Assembly (NCBI RefSeq): GCF_010548245.1 | Contig: NZ_JAAGLR010000592.1 | Span: forward strand, 1 to 46,228 | Length of the DNA stretch: 46,228 nucleotides | DNA from: Streptomyces sp. SID11385 | GTDB lineage: Bacteria > Actinomycetota > Actinomycetes > Streptomycetales > Streptomycetaceae | Direction: 5' to 3' | Shown: positions 29,872 through 39,474 of the stretch, piece after piece | Numbering within the stretch: position 1 is the first letter of the stretch | Layout of the letters: every line of letters begins with the position of its first letter | Notes under the pieces: generated by a model | Databases searched by the model: none | The model's input: only the letters and a program-made list of their open reading frames with translations | What the model was told of the DNA's origin: nothing | Program-made: the position numbers and the translations under genes

Positions 29872-30884
29872 GGGCCCACCTCGGCGGGCGGGCCCTCGTC
29901 GGCGGGACGGGGCGCCTCGGACGCGCCCGCCCCCGTGCCCGCGCGGGCCGGGTCCTTCGCCGGGTCGAGGTCGGCGAGCCAGAACTTCTGGAGCATGTGC
30001 CAGTCCTGCGGGTGCGCGGCGACGCCGCCCGCGAAGACGTCGGCGAGCGCCTGCGTCATGACCGCGGTCTTCTCGGCCCGCGAGCCGGCCTCGGGCGGCG
30101 TGATCTCGGGGTGCACGCGCCCGCGCATGACCGGCGAGTCGTCGTACCAGAGGGTGACGGGCAGGAGCGCGGCCCCCGTGTGCTGCGCGAGCATCGCGGG
30201 CCCGGCGGGCATCCGGGTCGGCTCGCCGAGGAAGTCGACGGGGACCCCGGAGGCGGACAGGTCGCGGTCGGCGACGAGGCACACCATGCCGCCCGAGCGC
30301 AGGCGCCGCGCGAGGGTGCCGAAGGCCGCGCCGCCGGTGTGCGGCAGGACCTCCATGCCGAGGCCCTCGCGGTAGGCGACGAAGCGGTCGTAGAGCGACT
30401 CGGGCTTGAGCCGCTCGGCGACCGTGGTGAAGGGGATGCCCAGCTCGGTGGTGACCCAGGCGCCCGCGAGGTCCCAGTTGGCGAGGTGCGGGAGAGCCAG
30501 TATCACGCCGCGTCCCTCGGCGAGGGGCACGTCGAGGTGGTCGAGGCCGTCGGGCGCGAAGCCGAGCCTGACCCGCTCCTCGCTCCAGGCGGGCAGCCGG
30601 AAGGACTCCATCCAGTACCGCAGGTACGAGCGCATCCCGGCGCGCGAGAGCCGGGAGATCCGCTCGGGGCTCGCGTCCGGCACGACGCGGCGCAGGTTCG
30701 CCTCCAGCTGGCGCACCGCCTTGCCGTGCTTCTTCCAGGTCTGGTCGGCGATCGAGCAGCCGAGCGCGACGGCGGCGGGCTCGGGGAGGGTGCGTACCGT
30801 CGCCCAGCCCAGGCCGTAGAGCCGGTCGGCGACGTCGTCCTTGTCCGGCAGGCGGCGGGCGAGTCCGCTCGGCAGTCGGCTCAC
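29868..30884 (-). CDS. Phosphatidylinositol mannoside acyltransferase (LpxL/HtrB-like)
   Basis: Acylates the mannose of PIM lipids; corresponds to mycobacterial PatA (Rv2611c). 338 residues from a GTG start that overlaps the pgsA stop (GTGA). The acyltransferase HX4D motif is H133 to D138 in LPHLANWD. Also visible: GGMVCLVADRDLSASGVPVD and FLGEPTRMPAGPAMLAQ, typical of the lysophospholipid acyltransferase superfamily. A Gly/Ala/Pro-rich tail follows. Substrate is inferred from context between pgsA and pimA. Confidence 0.9.
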   Translation of the reverse strand: MSRLPSGLARRLPDKDDVADRLYGLGWATVRTLPEPAAVALGCSIADQTWKKHGKAVRQLEANLRRVVPDASPERISRLSRAGMRSYLRYWMESFRLPAWSEERVRLGFAPDGLDHLDVPLAEGRGVILALPHLANWDLAGAWVTTELGIPFTTVAERLKPESLYDRFVAYREGLGMEVLPHTGGAAFGTLARRLRSGGMVCLVADRDLSASGVPVDFLGEPTRMPAGPAMLAQHTGAALLPVTLWYDDSPVMRGRVHPEITPPEAGSRAEKTAVMTQALADVFAGGVAAHPQDWHMLQKFWLADLDPAKDPARAGTGAGASEAPRPADEGPPAEVGP

Positions 30885-31552
30885 GAGGTGGCCTCACTCT
30901 CCTGGAGGTGCCGGGCGGCCTCGTCGGCCTCGGCCGACTCGCGGCGCACGGTGACGACCCGCTGGACGATGGTGACGAGGGACCCGGCGGCGACGACCCA
31001 CAGCGCGATGGGCAGCAGGATGTCGATGTGCGGGACGCCGAAGGTGACGCGGAAGCCCGCGAGCCCGGCGAGGACGAGGGTGATGACGAGGCGCTCGGCG
31101 CGCTCGACGAGCCCGTTGACGGCGACGGGGAGGCCGATCGCCTCACCGCGCGCCTTCGTGTACGAGACGACCTGGCCGCTCGCGAGGCAGAAGATGGCGA
31201 CGGCGGCGAGCATGTCGTTGTCGCCCTTGCCCGCGTACCAGAGCGCGAAGCCGCCGAAGATCGCGGCGTCGGCGACGCGGTCGAGCGTCGAGTCGAGGAA
31301 CGCGCCCCAGCGGCTGGAGATCTTCGCCTGACGGGCCATGTTGCCGTCCACGAGGTCCGAGAAGACGAACAGCGTGATGACGATGGTGCCCCAGAAGAAC
31401 TCACCGCGCGGGAAGAACACGAGGGCCCCCGCGACGACGCCCGCCGTGCCGATGAGGGTCACGGTGTCCGGGCTCACCCCCCGCCGGAGCAGGAACGCGG
31501 CGAACGGCGTGAGGACACGCGTGAAGAACGCACGCGCGTACTTGTTCAGCAT
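30881..31552 (-). CDS. pgsA: Phosphatidylinositol phosphate synthase (CDP-alcohol phosphatidyltransferase)
   Basis: Condenses CDP-diacylglycerol with inositol 3-phosphate to give PI-phosphate, the precursor of PIMs. 223 residues with about six membrane helices. The CDP-alcohol motif is complete: D66, D69, G70, A73, R74, G83, D87 and D91 (DLVDGNMAR ... GAFLDSTLD). Position at the head of the PIM genes supports inositol phosphate rather than glycerol phosphate as substrate. The gene symbol is the one used for the mycobacterial orthologue. Confidence 0.92.
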   Translation of the reverse strand: MLNKYARAFFTRVLTPFAAFLLRRGVSPDTVTLIGTAGVVAGALVFFPRGEFFWGTIVITLFVFSDLVDGNMARQAKISSRWGAFLDSTLDRVADAAIFGGFALWYAGKGDNDMLAAVAIFCLASGQVVSYTKARGEAIGLPVAVNGLVERAERLVITLVLAGLAGFRVTFGVPHIDILLPIALWVVAAGSLVTIVQRVVTVRRESAEADEAARHLQESEATS

Positions 31553-31875
31553 GGCCTTTCCAGAGGGTTCGGGTGCCCTGCGGCCACCACGGCCACCGGC
31601 TGCCCCATCGTAGTCACGCCCGGCCCGTGCCGTGGGCGCGGACCCGGCCGCCGTCCCGCGGCGCTCCCTCCACCGTACGAAGAACCGACGGTCCTACCGG
31701 CGCGACCTGACAAGCCCCCGTGCGCCCCCCGGCGCCGCCTCCCGCTTCGCTGAATCGGTGACGTCCCCCGTACGGCCGGATACGCTGATGAACTGATCAA
31801 CAGGTGTGCGGGCGGCGGGAGTCGGGAAGGCCCCGACGAGACGGGCCGGCACGGCGCCGCAGTGATGGGGGCAGG
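31553..31875. other. Intergenic region between pgsA and the divergent 549-residue protein gene
   Basis: 323 nt with no gene I can support. It must hold both divergent promoters. On the plus strand GGATACGCTGATGAACTGATC (about 31778-31798) is the only AT-richer patch and may contain a -10; no -35 was recognised. An open frame covers 31804-31875 but lacks a ribosome site. Confidence 0.4.
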
Positions 31876-33525
31876 ATGAGCAGCTTCGACTTCAGTCCGG
31901 GGGCGCAGGTGCCGCTCGCGGGCGGCGCGGGCCAGACCGCCCCGACCGGCGCGCTCGCCTCCGCCGCGTACCGCGACGGCCCGGTGGACGCGATACTCGC
32001 CGCCAACACCGAGTGGCACAAATGCGCCGTCTCGGCGCCGCGGGTCAAGCTGCTGCGACCCGATCTCGGTGAGGCGTTCGCGCACGCGGTGCAGACCCGG
32101 CTGCTCGGCGGCGGGCGCAAGCCGCTCATCCAGTCTTTCGGGATGGAGCCGCAGGTCGTCGTCGAGCACTGCCTGGCGGCGAACAGCATCCGGCGGGCCA
32201 GGGACACCCGGCTGACCGTGATCATGGTCGTGTTCGGGGTGCTGTTCCTGCCGGGTCTCCTTCTCTACCTGGGCGTCTTCGCGCTGCGCCGCAGCGTCGC
32301 CGACTCGGCGAACAAGCGCGCCGGTCTCCTCGTGACGCCGCTGCTCATCGCGCTGGGCGTGCTCGGGGTGCTCTTCCTCCTCAAGATGCCCTTCGGCGGC
32401 TTCTGGGCCTGGTACCTGCGGGCCTGCGTCGTCGCGCCGCCGGTCGGCTGGTGGTTCGCCAAGCGGGCCTGCGAGGCGACGGCGCGGGATCTGCGGGAGC
32501 GCTGGGAGGGGCTGCTCTCGGGCGGCGGCATCGGCGCGAAGATCCCCGAGGCGGTGCCGCGCGACCCGAACCAGAAGGCCGCGGAGGTGCTGCGCCAGTC
32601 GCTCGCGCGGCTGTCGGCCGAGCAGCGCTCCAACTCGGTCTTCTACGCCGGCCCCAAGGGCATCCTCGGCCTCGGCACCCGCTGGGGCAGCTGGCAGCTC
32701 GCCGAGGAACTCGTCCCGCGCGAGCCCGGCAGCGAGATCCACCCCTTCCGCAGCTACGACGTGGTCCGCGCGATCCACGACCAGCTCAAGCTCCTCGCCC
32801 GCGGCCCGCTGCACACCGGCGGCTTCCCCGAGCCGGACGTACGGCACTGGATCGTCACCCCGATCGGCGAGAACGCGGACTCCGTCTCGCGCCCGGAGGG
32901 CACCCACGTCGACGATTTCCAGATCCGCGACCACGAGGTCCAGCGGATCTGCAACGAGCAGCAGTTCGACGCCGGGGACCGGCACTACCTCGGCACCCAG
33001 TTCACGCTCTGGGACGGCCAGCTCGTCATCACGATGATGACCACCGTGACGGTGCTCCACGAGACGCTGCGCATCGAGGTCACCGGGCACGCGCTCGGCC
33101 CCGTGCACTCGCTCTTCATGGGCAAGCCCTCGCCGAAGAAGATCACCAAGCCGAAGGCGGTGCGGTTCTGGGAGACGAAGGACCACATGCTCCCGCTCGT
33201 CGACGCGAGCGAGGTCGTCCGGCTCGCGGCCCGTGCCCCGCTCACGTGGTACCCGCCGGTGCTCGACTTCCTCGGCGGCAAGCTCTCGCTGCCCGAGCCC
33301 TTCGGCCTGCGCCACGCCTGGGCCGCGCAGCCCTGGCGGCACCGCTTCATGGCGGACGACGCGCTGCGCACGGCGACCCCGGTGCTGCGCGTCGTGCACC
33401 AGGCGGCGCTGCGGGTGCTCGACGAGCACGGCGTGGACACGACGAAGTTCGGGGCCCGCTCCGGCGTCCTGAGCGGCGGCGTCCAGGAGGCGGCACCGCG
33501 CAAGGCGGACGTGTACGACGCCTGA
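31876..33525 (+). CDS. Large conserved-looking membrane protein of unknown function
   Basis: 549 residues from ATG 31876, with GGGGGCAGG directly upstream. I do not recognise the family by function. The N-terminus is a flexible Gly/Ala/Pro stretch. Two membrane segments lie at about residues 115-138 (LTVIMVVFGVLFLPGLLLYL) and 152-182 (LLVTPLLIALGVLGVLFLLK ... FWAWYL). A soluble domain of about 360 residues follows, containing EQRSNSVFYAGPKGILGLGT, RHWIVTPIGENADSV and GTQFTLWDGQLVITMMTTVT. No ATPase, kinase or protease motif is visible. It diverges from the PIM genes and converges on the HIT gene. Confidence 0.85.
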   Translation: MSSFDFSPGAQVPLAGGAGQTAPTGALASAAYRDGPVDAILAANTEWHKCAVSAPRVKLLRPDLGEAFAHAVQTRLLGGGRKPLIQSFGMEPQVVVEHCLAANSIRRARDTRLTVIMVVFGVLFLPGLLLYLGVFALRRSVADSANKRAGLLVTPLLIALGVLGVLFLLKMPFGGFWAWYLRACVVAPPVGWWFAKRACEATARDLRERWEGLLSGGGIGAKIPEAVPRDPNQKAAEVLRQSLARLSAEQRSNSVFYAGPKGILGLGTRWGSWQLAEELVPREPGSEIHPFRSYDVVRAIHDQLKLLARGPLHTGGFPEPDVRHWIVTPIGENADSVSRPEGTHVDDFQIRDHEVQRICNEQQFDAGDRHYLGTQFTLWDGQLVITMMTTVTVLHETLRIEVTGHALGPVHSLFMGKPSPKKITKPKAVRFWETKDHMLPLVDASEVVRLAARAPLTWYPPVLDFLGGKLSLPEPFGLRHAWAAQPWRHRFMADDALRTATPVLRVVHQAALRVLDEHGVDTTKFGARSGVLSGGVQEAAPRKADVYDA

Positions 33526-33537
33526 GGAGGCGCGCGG

Positions 33538-33569
33538 CGGGGGCGGGGGCCAGGCCGGTCCCCGCCCGC
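33538..33569. terminator. Hairpin between convergent genes
   Basis: G-rich arm 33538-33551 pairs with C-rich arm 33557-33569 between the stop of the 549-residue protein gene and the stop of the HIT gene. Likely a shared terminator; its right arm touches the HIT stop codon. Confidence 0.5.
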
Positions 33570-34138
33570 TACGGCCGGGTCCGCCCCGGCCACGCCTGCG
33601 CGAGCATCCGCCGGGTCTCGCCCAGGAGTTGCGGCAGCACCTTCGTCTGGCCCACGACGGGCATGAAGTTCGTGTCCCCGCCCCAGCGCGGCACGATGTG
33701 CTGGTGCAGGTGCGCCGCGATGCCCGCGCCCGCCACGGTGCCCTGGTTGATCCCGATGTTGAAGCCGTGCGCCCCCGAGGCGACCCGCAGCGTCTCCATC
33801 GCCTGCTTCGTGTGCACGGCGAGTTCGTCCGTCTCCTGCGGCGTCAGCGCCGTGTAGTCGGCGACGTGCCGGTAGGGGACGGCCATGACGTGCCCGCCGT
33901 TGTACGGGTAGAGGTTGAGCACGGTGTAGACGTGCTCGCCGCGCGCGACGACGAGGCCGTCCTCGTCGGACTTGCCGGGGATCTCGCAGAAGGGGCAGCC
34001 GTCGCCCGCCGCCGGGCCGCTCGGTTTCCCCTCGCCCTGGATGTACGCCATCCGGTGCGGGGTCCACAGCCGCTGGAACGCGTCGGGCGTCCCCACTCCG
34101 ATCTGCTGCTCCGGCTCACTCGTCATACGAAGCAGCAT
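33569..34138 (-). CDS. HIT family nucleotide-binding hydrolase/phosphorylase
   Basis: 189 residues. The HIT motif HLHQH is at 143-147 in GIAAHLHQHIVPRWGG, preceded by a CPFC pair (C48/C51), LNLYPYNGGHVMAVPYRHV and GFNIGINQG. The pattern is that of actinobacterial AP4A phosphorylase/Hint-like proteins. A second in-frame ATG, 12 nt further in (34124-34126, MTSEPEQQIG), is equally possible; neither has a ribosome site, so the transcript may be leaderless. It diverges from a potassium channel gene. Confidence 0.9.
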   Translation of the reverse strand: MLLRMTSEPEQQIGVGTPDAFQRLWTPHRMAYIQGEGKPSGPAAGDGCPFCEIPGKSDEDGLVVARGEHVYTVLNLYPYNGGHVMAVPYRHVADYTALTPQETDELAVHTKQAMETLRVASGAHGFNIGINQGTVAGAGIAAHLHQHIVPRWGGDTNFMPVVGQTKVLPQLLGETRRMLAQAWPGRTRP

Positions 34139-34199
34139 ATGGCGTCACCCGCGCGGGGCGTGTCGGCCGGTCCCCACCCCCACGCCCCCGCGCGAAGCT

Positions 34200-34859
34200 G
34201 TGCCGGTGCCCTCCCCCGCCCCCGTCCCGCACCGCGAGGCACCGCTCAGCCTCGCCGCCCTTCTCTTCCTCGCGGCGTACGCGGTACGCGTGCTCGCCGA
34301 GGACCTGCCCGCCTGGGCGCAGGACGTCTGTCACGGCGCGATGGCTCTCGCCTGGGCCGTCGCCCTGCTCGATCTCGCGGTGCGCTGGCGCCGCTCACGC
34401 CTCGGACGCGCTTTCCCGCGCCACCACCCGCTCACGCTCGTGGTCGCGGTGCTCCCGCTGCTGCGCCCGCTCCAGTTCGTGCCGATCTACGAGGCGGTAC
34501 GGCGCAGACGGCGCCGCCCCGCGCTCTCGGTACCGGCCCGCGTCATCACGTACACCGGGATCGCCGTGCTCATGACGGGCTTCTCGGCGGCCCTCACCGT
34601 GTACTGGCTGGAGCGGGACGCGCCCGGGGCCTCGATCCGTGGCTTCGGGACGGCGGTCTGGTGGACCTGCTCGACGCTCGCGACGGTCGGCTACGGGGAC
34701 GCGGTGCCCGTCACGGTGTGGGGGCGGGTGGTGGCGGTGGCCCTCATGGCGTGCGGGGTCGCGCTGCTCGGCGCGGTGACGGGCGCCTTCTCCACGTACC
34801 TCCTGCGCGTCTTCGACAGCGAGCCGGAGGAGGAGCGGGACGGGGACGGGAACGGCTGA
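34200..34859 (+). CDS. Potassium channel family protein
   Basis: 219 residues from GTG 34200 (another GTG at 34206 is also possible). The selectivity filter TVGYGD (162-167) is intact, with the pore helix GFGTAVWWTCSTLA before it. Hydrophobic segments lie at about 16-33, 45-62, 78-98, 116-136 and 172-198, so there is an abbreviated sensor-like part before the pore domain. After the third segment comes a run of six arginines (101-106), unlike a normal S4 with Arg at every third position, so voltage sensing is doubtful. No cytoplasmic RCK/TrkA domain follows; the tail is short and acidic. Confidence 0.88.
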   Translation: MPVPSPAPVPHREAPLSLAALLFLAAYAVRVLAEDLPAWAQDVCHGAMALAWAVALLDLAVRWRRSRLGRAFPRHHPLTLVVAVLPLLRPLQFVPIYEAVRRRRRRPALSVPARVITYTGIAVLMTGFSAALTVYWLERDAPGASIRGFGTAVWWTCSTLATVGYGDAVPVTVWGRVVAVALMACGVALLGAVTGAFSTYLLRVFDSEPEEERDGDGNG

Positions 34860-34861
34860 GC

Positions 34862-34904
34862 ACGTGAGACGGCCGGCCCCCACCGGGGACCGGCCGTCTC
34901 ACGT
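34862..34904. terminator. Bidirectional terminator between potassium channel and thrS
   Basis: 15-bp perfect stem (34862-34876 with 34890-34904), extended inward by CCCC/GGGG pairing, between the convergent stops at 34859 and 34914. Confidence 0.8.
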
Positions 34905-34913
34905 CGTGCCTGC

Positions 34914-36890
<1,977 letters not shown>

Positions 36891-37001
36891 CGGTCTCTCC
36901 TGACTGGAAGTGGACAACGTGCCGAGACACGCGGCACGCGTGGCCCCCCATGCTACCGGGCCCCCTCTTCCAGCCCCTCCGCCGCTTCACCCCCCGGGCA
37001 C

Positions 37002-37041
37002 CTCCGGCGATTGAGGAGCGGGGCGTGGGGCGGAGCCCCAC
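37002..37041. repeat. Streptomyces-type intergenic dyad repeat
   Basis: CTCCGGCGATTGAGGAG followed by GTGGGGC-GGA-GCCCCAC (perfect 7-bp dyad at 37025-37041). I recognise this combination from many Streptomyces intergenic regions, where it recurs in many copies. It sits in the 285-nt gap between thrS and the divergent DnaQ-like gene. Copy number cannot be seen in this window (one copy here). Confidence 0.6.
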
Positions 37042-37175
37042 AAAGGGGCGCACACGCGCAAGGCCCCCACTCCCGCACAACGCCCCACCCCCCGACTGAC
37101 CTCCCGGCGGAAAGGGTATTGATTCGTCGGCAACAGGGGCGCCAACCACCCACCCGCCAGGAGAGGTTGACAAGA

Positions 37176-37895
37176 ATGAGCTGGTACGAGGGACCACTCG
37201 CCGCCTACACCGCAACCCCCACCGGCCCCCGCACCGCGAAGGACCGCATCCTCTCGGCGGCGGTCGTCGTGCAGGACCACGCGGACGCCCCGCCCCGGGT
37301 CGATCGCTGGCTCGTCTGCCCCGGCGTCCCGGTGCCGCGCCCCGCGCGGACGGCACTGGGGCTGAGCGAGGACCACATCCGCCGCAACGGCCGCTGGCCG
37401 GCCCCCGTGATGGACGAGGTGGCCCGCTCGCTGCACGAGCACGCGCTCACGGGCCGTCCCCTCGTCGTCCTCGACGCCCCCGCCACGCTCGCCCTGCTCG
37501 ACCGCGAACTGCGCCGCCACCGGGCCACCTCGCTGACGGACCGGCTCGGCCCGAAGCCGCTGCGGGTCCTCGACCCGGGGCTGCTCGACACGGAACTGGA
37601 TCGCTTCCGCAAAGGTGCTCGTGAGCTGGAGAGCCTGTGCTCGGTCTACCGGGTGCCGGGCGGCGATCCGCGCGACCCGGCGGCGCGCGCGCTGGCCGCG
37701 CTGCGTGTCGTACGGGCCCTGGGGCGCCGTTTCGCGGCCCGGCTCGGGCGACTCAACGCGGCCGAACTCCACGCGCTCCAGGCCACCTGGAGCACCCGCG
37801 GGCCCGCCGCGCCGTGGTTCGGGCTCCAGGCCACGCGCGCCCCGGGGCCGGAGGAGGGCTGGCCGCTCGGCACCGCGCTGACGGGCGCCGCGTAG
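37176..37895 (+). CDS. DnaQ-fold 3'-5' exonuclease-like protein, predicted catalytically dead
   Basis: 239 residues from ATG 37176 (GGAGAGG upstream). The architecture follows Streptomyces DEDDh exonucleases that begin MSWHxxLLxGFDLETTGTDP, but each catalytic position is changed. The DxE of FDLETTG is YTATPTG (T12, T14); the third Asp, in a NASFD-type motif, is T104 (LDAPAT); the His and Asp of HDAAAD are R166 and R171 (RDPAAR). Scaffold pieces are kept: RILSAAVVV, ELRRH, VLDPGLLD and RFRKGARELESLCSVY. GC bias is normal and the frame is intact, so it is not a recent pseudogene. Function unknown; the fold call is by my alignment from memory. Confidence 0.7.
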   Translation: MSWYEGPLAAYTATPTGPRTAKDRILSAAVVVQDHADAPPRVDRWLVCPGVPVPRPARTALGLSEDHIRRNGRWPAPVMDEVARSLHEHALTGRPLVVLDAPATLALLDRELRRHRATSLTDRLGPKPLRVLDPGLLDTELDRFRKGARELESLCSVYRVPGGDPRDPAARALAALRVVRALGRRFAARLGRLNAAELHALQATWSTRGPAAPWFGLQATRAPGPEEGWPLGTALTGAA

Positions 37896-37912
37896 CGGCC
37901 GGAAACGAAAGC

Positions 37913-37941
37913 AGCCGGTCCGTCAACTCGACGGACCGGCT
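37913..37941. terminator. Bidirectional terminator (DnaQ-like gene / tRNA-Val 1)
   Basis: Perfect 12-bp stem (37913-37924 with 37930-37941) and AACTC loop, 18 nt after the DnaQ-like stop and 8 nt after the tRNA-Val 3' end on the opposite strand. Confidence 0.8.
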
Positions 37942-37948
37942 TACCCGG

Positions 37949-38020
37949 TGGGCGATACTGGGTTCGAACCAGTGACCTCTTCGGTGTGAACGAAGCGCTC
38001 TTCCACTGAGCTAATCGCCC
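37949..38020 (-). tRNA. tRNA-Val (CAC), copy 1
   Basis: 72 nt. Acceptor GGGCGAT/ATCGCCC with discriminator A; anticodon stem CTTCG/CGAAG with loop TTCACAC, anticodon CAC; T-loop GGTTCGAACC. CCA is not encoded. Its sequence is identical to the copy at 38738-38809. Confidence 0.97.
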
Positions 38021-38032
38021 GGGACGCAAGGA

Positions 38033-38062
38033 ACCATACAGGCCCCGGCACCCTTCGTTCAA
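38033..38062 (-). promoter_or_regulatory. Probable promoter of tRNA-Val copy 1
   Basis: On the minus strand TTGAAC (38057-38062), 18-nt spacer, TATGGT (38033-38038). The expected start lies a few bases before the tRNA 5' end. The -35 overlaps the last codons of the adjacent SRPBCC gene. Confidence 0.55.
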
Positions 38063-38559
38063 ACCGCTTCCCCGCGCCCCCGGGCACCGTCGTCCGCCCT
38101 GGTGAGCAGGGCCCGCAGCGCGCGCTGCCCCGCGCGCATCATGAGCCGGTGGTTGAGCCGCAGCAGCGGCCGGCCCGGCAGGGACAGGAGCCGCAGCAGC
38201 GGTGTCACCACCTCGACCCGCTGATCGAACTCGGCGAGCGTGCCCGCGCCCCAGGGACTCAGCCGCCATCCCAGCTCGCCGCGGATGTCCCCGTCGACGG
38301 CCGCCCGCAGCACCCCCACGCCGTCCTCCCCCGGCGCCTCTGACGGGCCCGGCAGTTCACGGATCGTGACGCGCAGGTCGTACGGGAGCACGGAGCGGAT
38401 GCGCGCCGAGCCGCTGCGGCCGTCGGGGGCGGTGCGCGCGGCGCGGACCTGCGGCCACCAGCGCGGGTACTCCTCGGGCCGCGCGAGGACCGCGTACACG
38501 CGTCGCGGCTCGGCGGGGAGCAGCCAGCGGCTGTGGAAGCGGTAGCGGTACAGGCGCAT
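38059..38559 (-). CDS. SRPBCC family protein (polyketide cyclase/dehydrase-like)
   Basis: 166 residues from ATG 38557-38559. It begins MRLYRYRFHSRWLLPAEPRR and continues VYAVLARPEEYPRWWPQVRA, the standard first strands and helices of the helix-grip fold. The C-terminal helix is LNHRLMMRAGQRALRALL. No catalytic motif is recognised; ligand unknown. It is the only gene between two identical tRNA-Val genes on the same strand, and its stop overlaps the promoter of the first one. Confidence 0.85.
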   Translation of the reverse strand: MRLYRYRFHSRWLLPAEPRRVYAVLARPEEYPRWWPQVRAARTAPDGRSGSARIRSVLPYDLRVTIRELPGPSEAPGEDGVGVLRAAVDGDIRGELGWRLSPWGAGTLAEFDQRVEVVTPLLRLLSLPGRPLLRLNHRLMMRAGQRALRALLTRADDGARGRGEAV

Positions 38560-38699
38560 GGCGTGAGTCTGCCCGCGCGGGGGCCGCGGGACGCCTCGGG
38601 GAGCGCGGTGGCGTGTGGCGCGGGCGCGCGAGCGATGCCGGGAGGCGGCGGCCGGGCGCGGGTACGGCCGGGGCATGGCGCCGTCCCGGACATGACTGC

Positions 38700-38727
38700 G
38701 GCCCGGAGGCTCTGGAGCCTCCGGGCC
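38700..38727 (-). terminator. Terminator of tRNA-Val copy 2
   Basis: Near-perfect 12-13 bp stem (38700-38712 with 38715-38727), 10 nt beyond the tRNA 3' end on the minus strand. It insulates the tRNA from the SRPBCC gene downstream. Confidence 0.8.
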
Positions 38728-38737
38728 GGTCCCGGGG

Positions 38738-38809
38738 TGGGCGATACTGGGTTCGAACCAGTGACCTCTTCGGTGTGAACGAAGCGCTCTTCCACTGAGC
38801 TAATCGCCC
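38738..38809 (-). tRNA. tRNA-Val (CAC), copy 2
   Basis: 72 nt, identical to copy 1 at 37949-38020, including anticodon CAC and discriminator A; identity extends a few bases into both flanks (GGTGGG on one side, a GGACGCA-like leader on the other). TAATGT on the minus strand (38823-38828) is a possible -10. Confidence 0.97.
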
Positions 38810-38881
38810 GGACGCAGGGAGAACATTACCCCATGTCAGGGGGTGCTCAGCCCGTGCCCGTCACCGGGGGCCGCCGGGCGG

Positions 38882-39331
38882 TCACTCGTTTATGTTCCAG
38901 GGCAGCTCCAGGCCGAAGCGGACCACGTACACGAGGACGAGCGCCGCGATGATCACCAGGCCGATGCCGGTGAGGATGATGTTGCGGCGGCGGACCCTGG
39001 GGTCGAGGGCCTTGTGCGCGGCCTCGGTGACCTTCCGCTTGGTCCAGCGGAGCACGAGCTGGGCCCAGACGAACTCGGTGGCCCAGATCGCCATGCCGCC
39101 GAAGATCACCACCCAGCCGGGTCCGGGCAGGACGAGCATGAGGACCCCGGCCACCACGACCGCGAGCCCGACGACGAAGACGCCGACCTGCCAGCTCAGG
39201 TGCAGCGTGCGGCGCTCCTGGACGAAGCGCGGGGCGCGGGAGCCGAGGCCCTTCTCGGGCTCCCCCGGCGTCGAGCCCTCCGGCTCGGGCGTCTGATCCT
39301 GCACGTCAGGCACGTTCCTCGTCTCGCTCAT
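38882..39331 (-). CDS. PGPGW-motif transmembrane protein (TIGR02611 type)
   Basis: 149 residues. A polar N-terminal tail of about 45 residues precedes two close membrane segments (QVGVFVVGLAVVVAGVLMLV and WVVIFGGMAIWATEFVWAQL) around the signature LPGPGW. A third segment (NIILTGIGLVIIAALVLVYV) comes near the end. Family is known only as a putative membrane protein. It is divergent from ssgB; the 228-nt gap between them must contain the ssgB promoter. Confidence 0.88.
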   Translation of the reverse strand: MSETRNVPDVQDQTPEPEGSTPGEPEKGLGSRAPRFVQERRTLHLSWQVGVFVVGLAVVVAGVLMLVLPGPGWVVIFGGMAIWATEFVWAQLVLRWTKRKVTEAAHKALDPRVRRRNIILTGIGLVIIAALVLVYVVRFGLELPWNINE

Positions 39332-39474
39332 GAACCCCGTCCCCCCACCCTTCGGGCCGCCCTCGCGGTGGCCCCGGACTCTACCCGAGTGGCACGTCGA
39401 CCGGAATGGAGGTATGACGACAAAAAGGACTCACCCGTACGAGTGACGCAAAGCACAAGAAACCGCCCAGAGGG

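Noticed and set aside
29872..31404. Upstream extension of pimA to 897 residues
   Set aside because: It runs through the acyltransferase and pgsA genes in the wrong frame; the GT4 protein begins at GTG 29871 with a GTGA overlap.
36891..37175. T-box riboswitch in the thrS leader
   Set aside because: I looked for the AGGGTGGNACCGCG element on the minus strand and found only a loose GGGGGGCCACGCG; no matching stem I architecture was seen.
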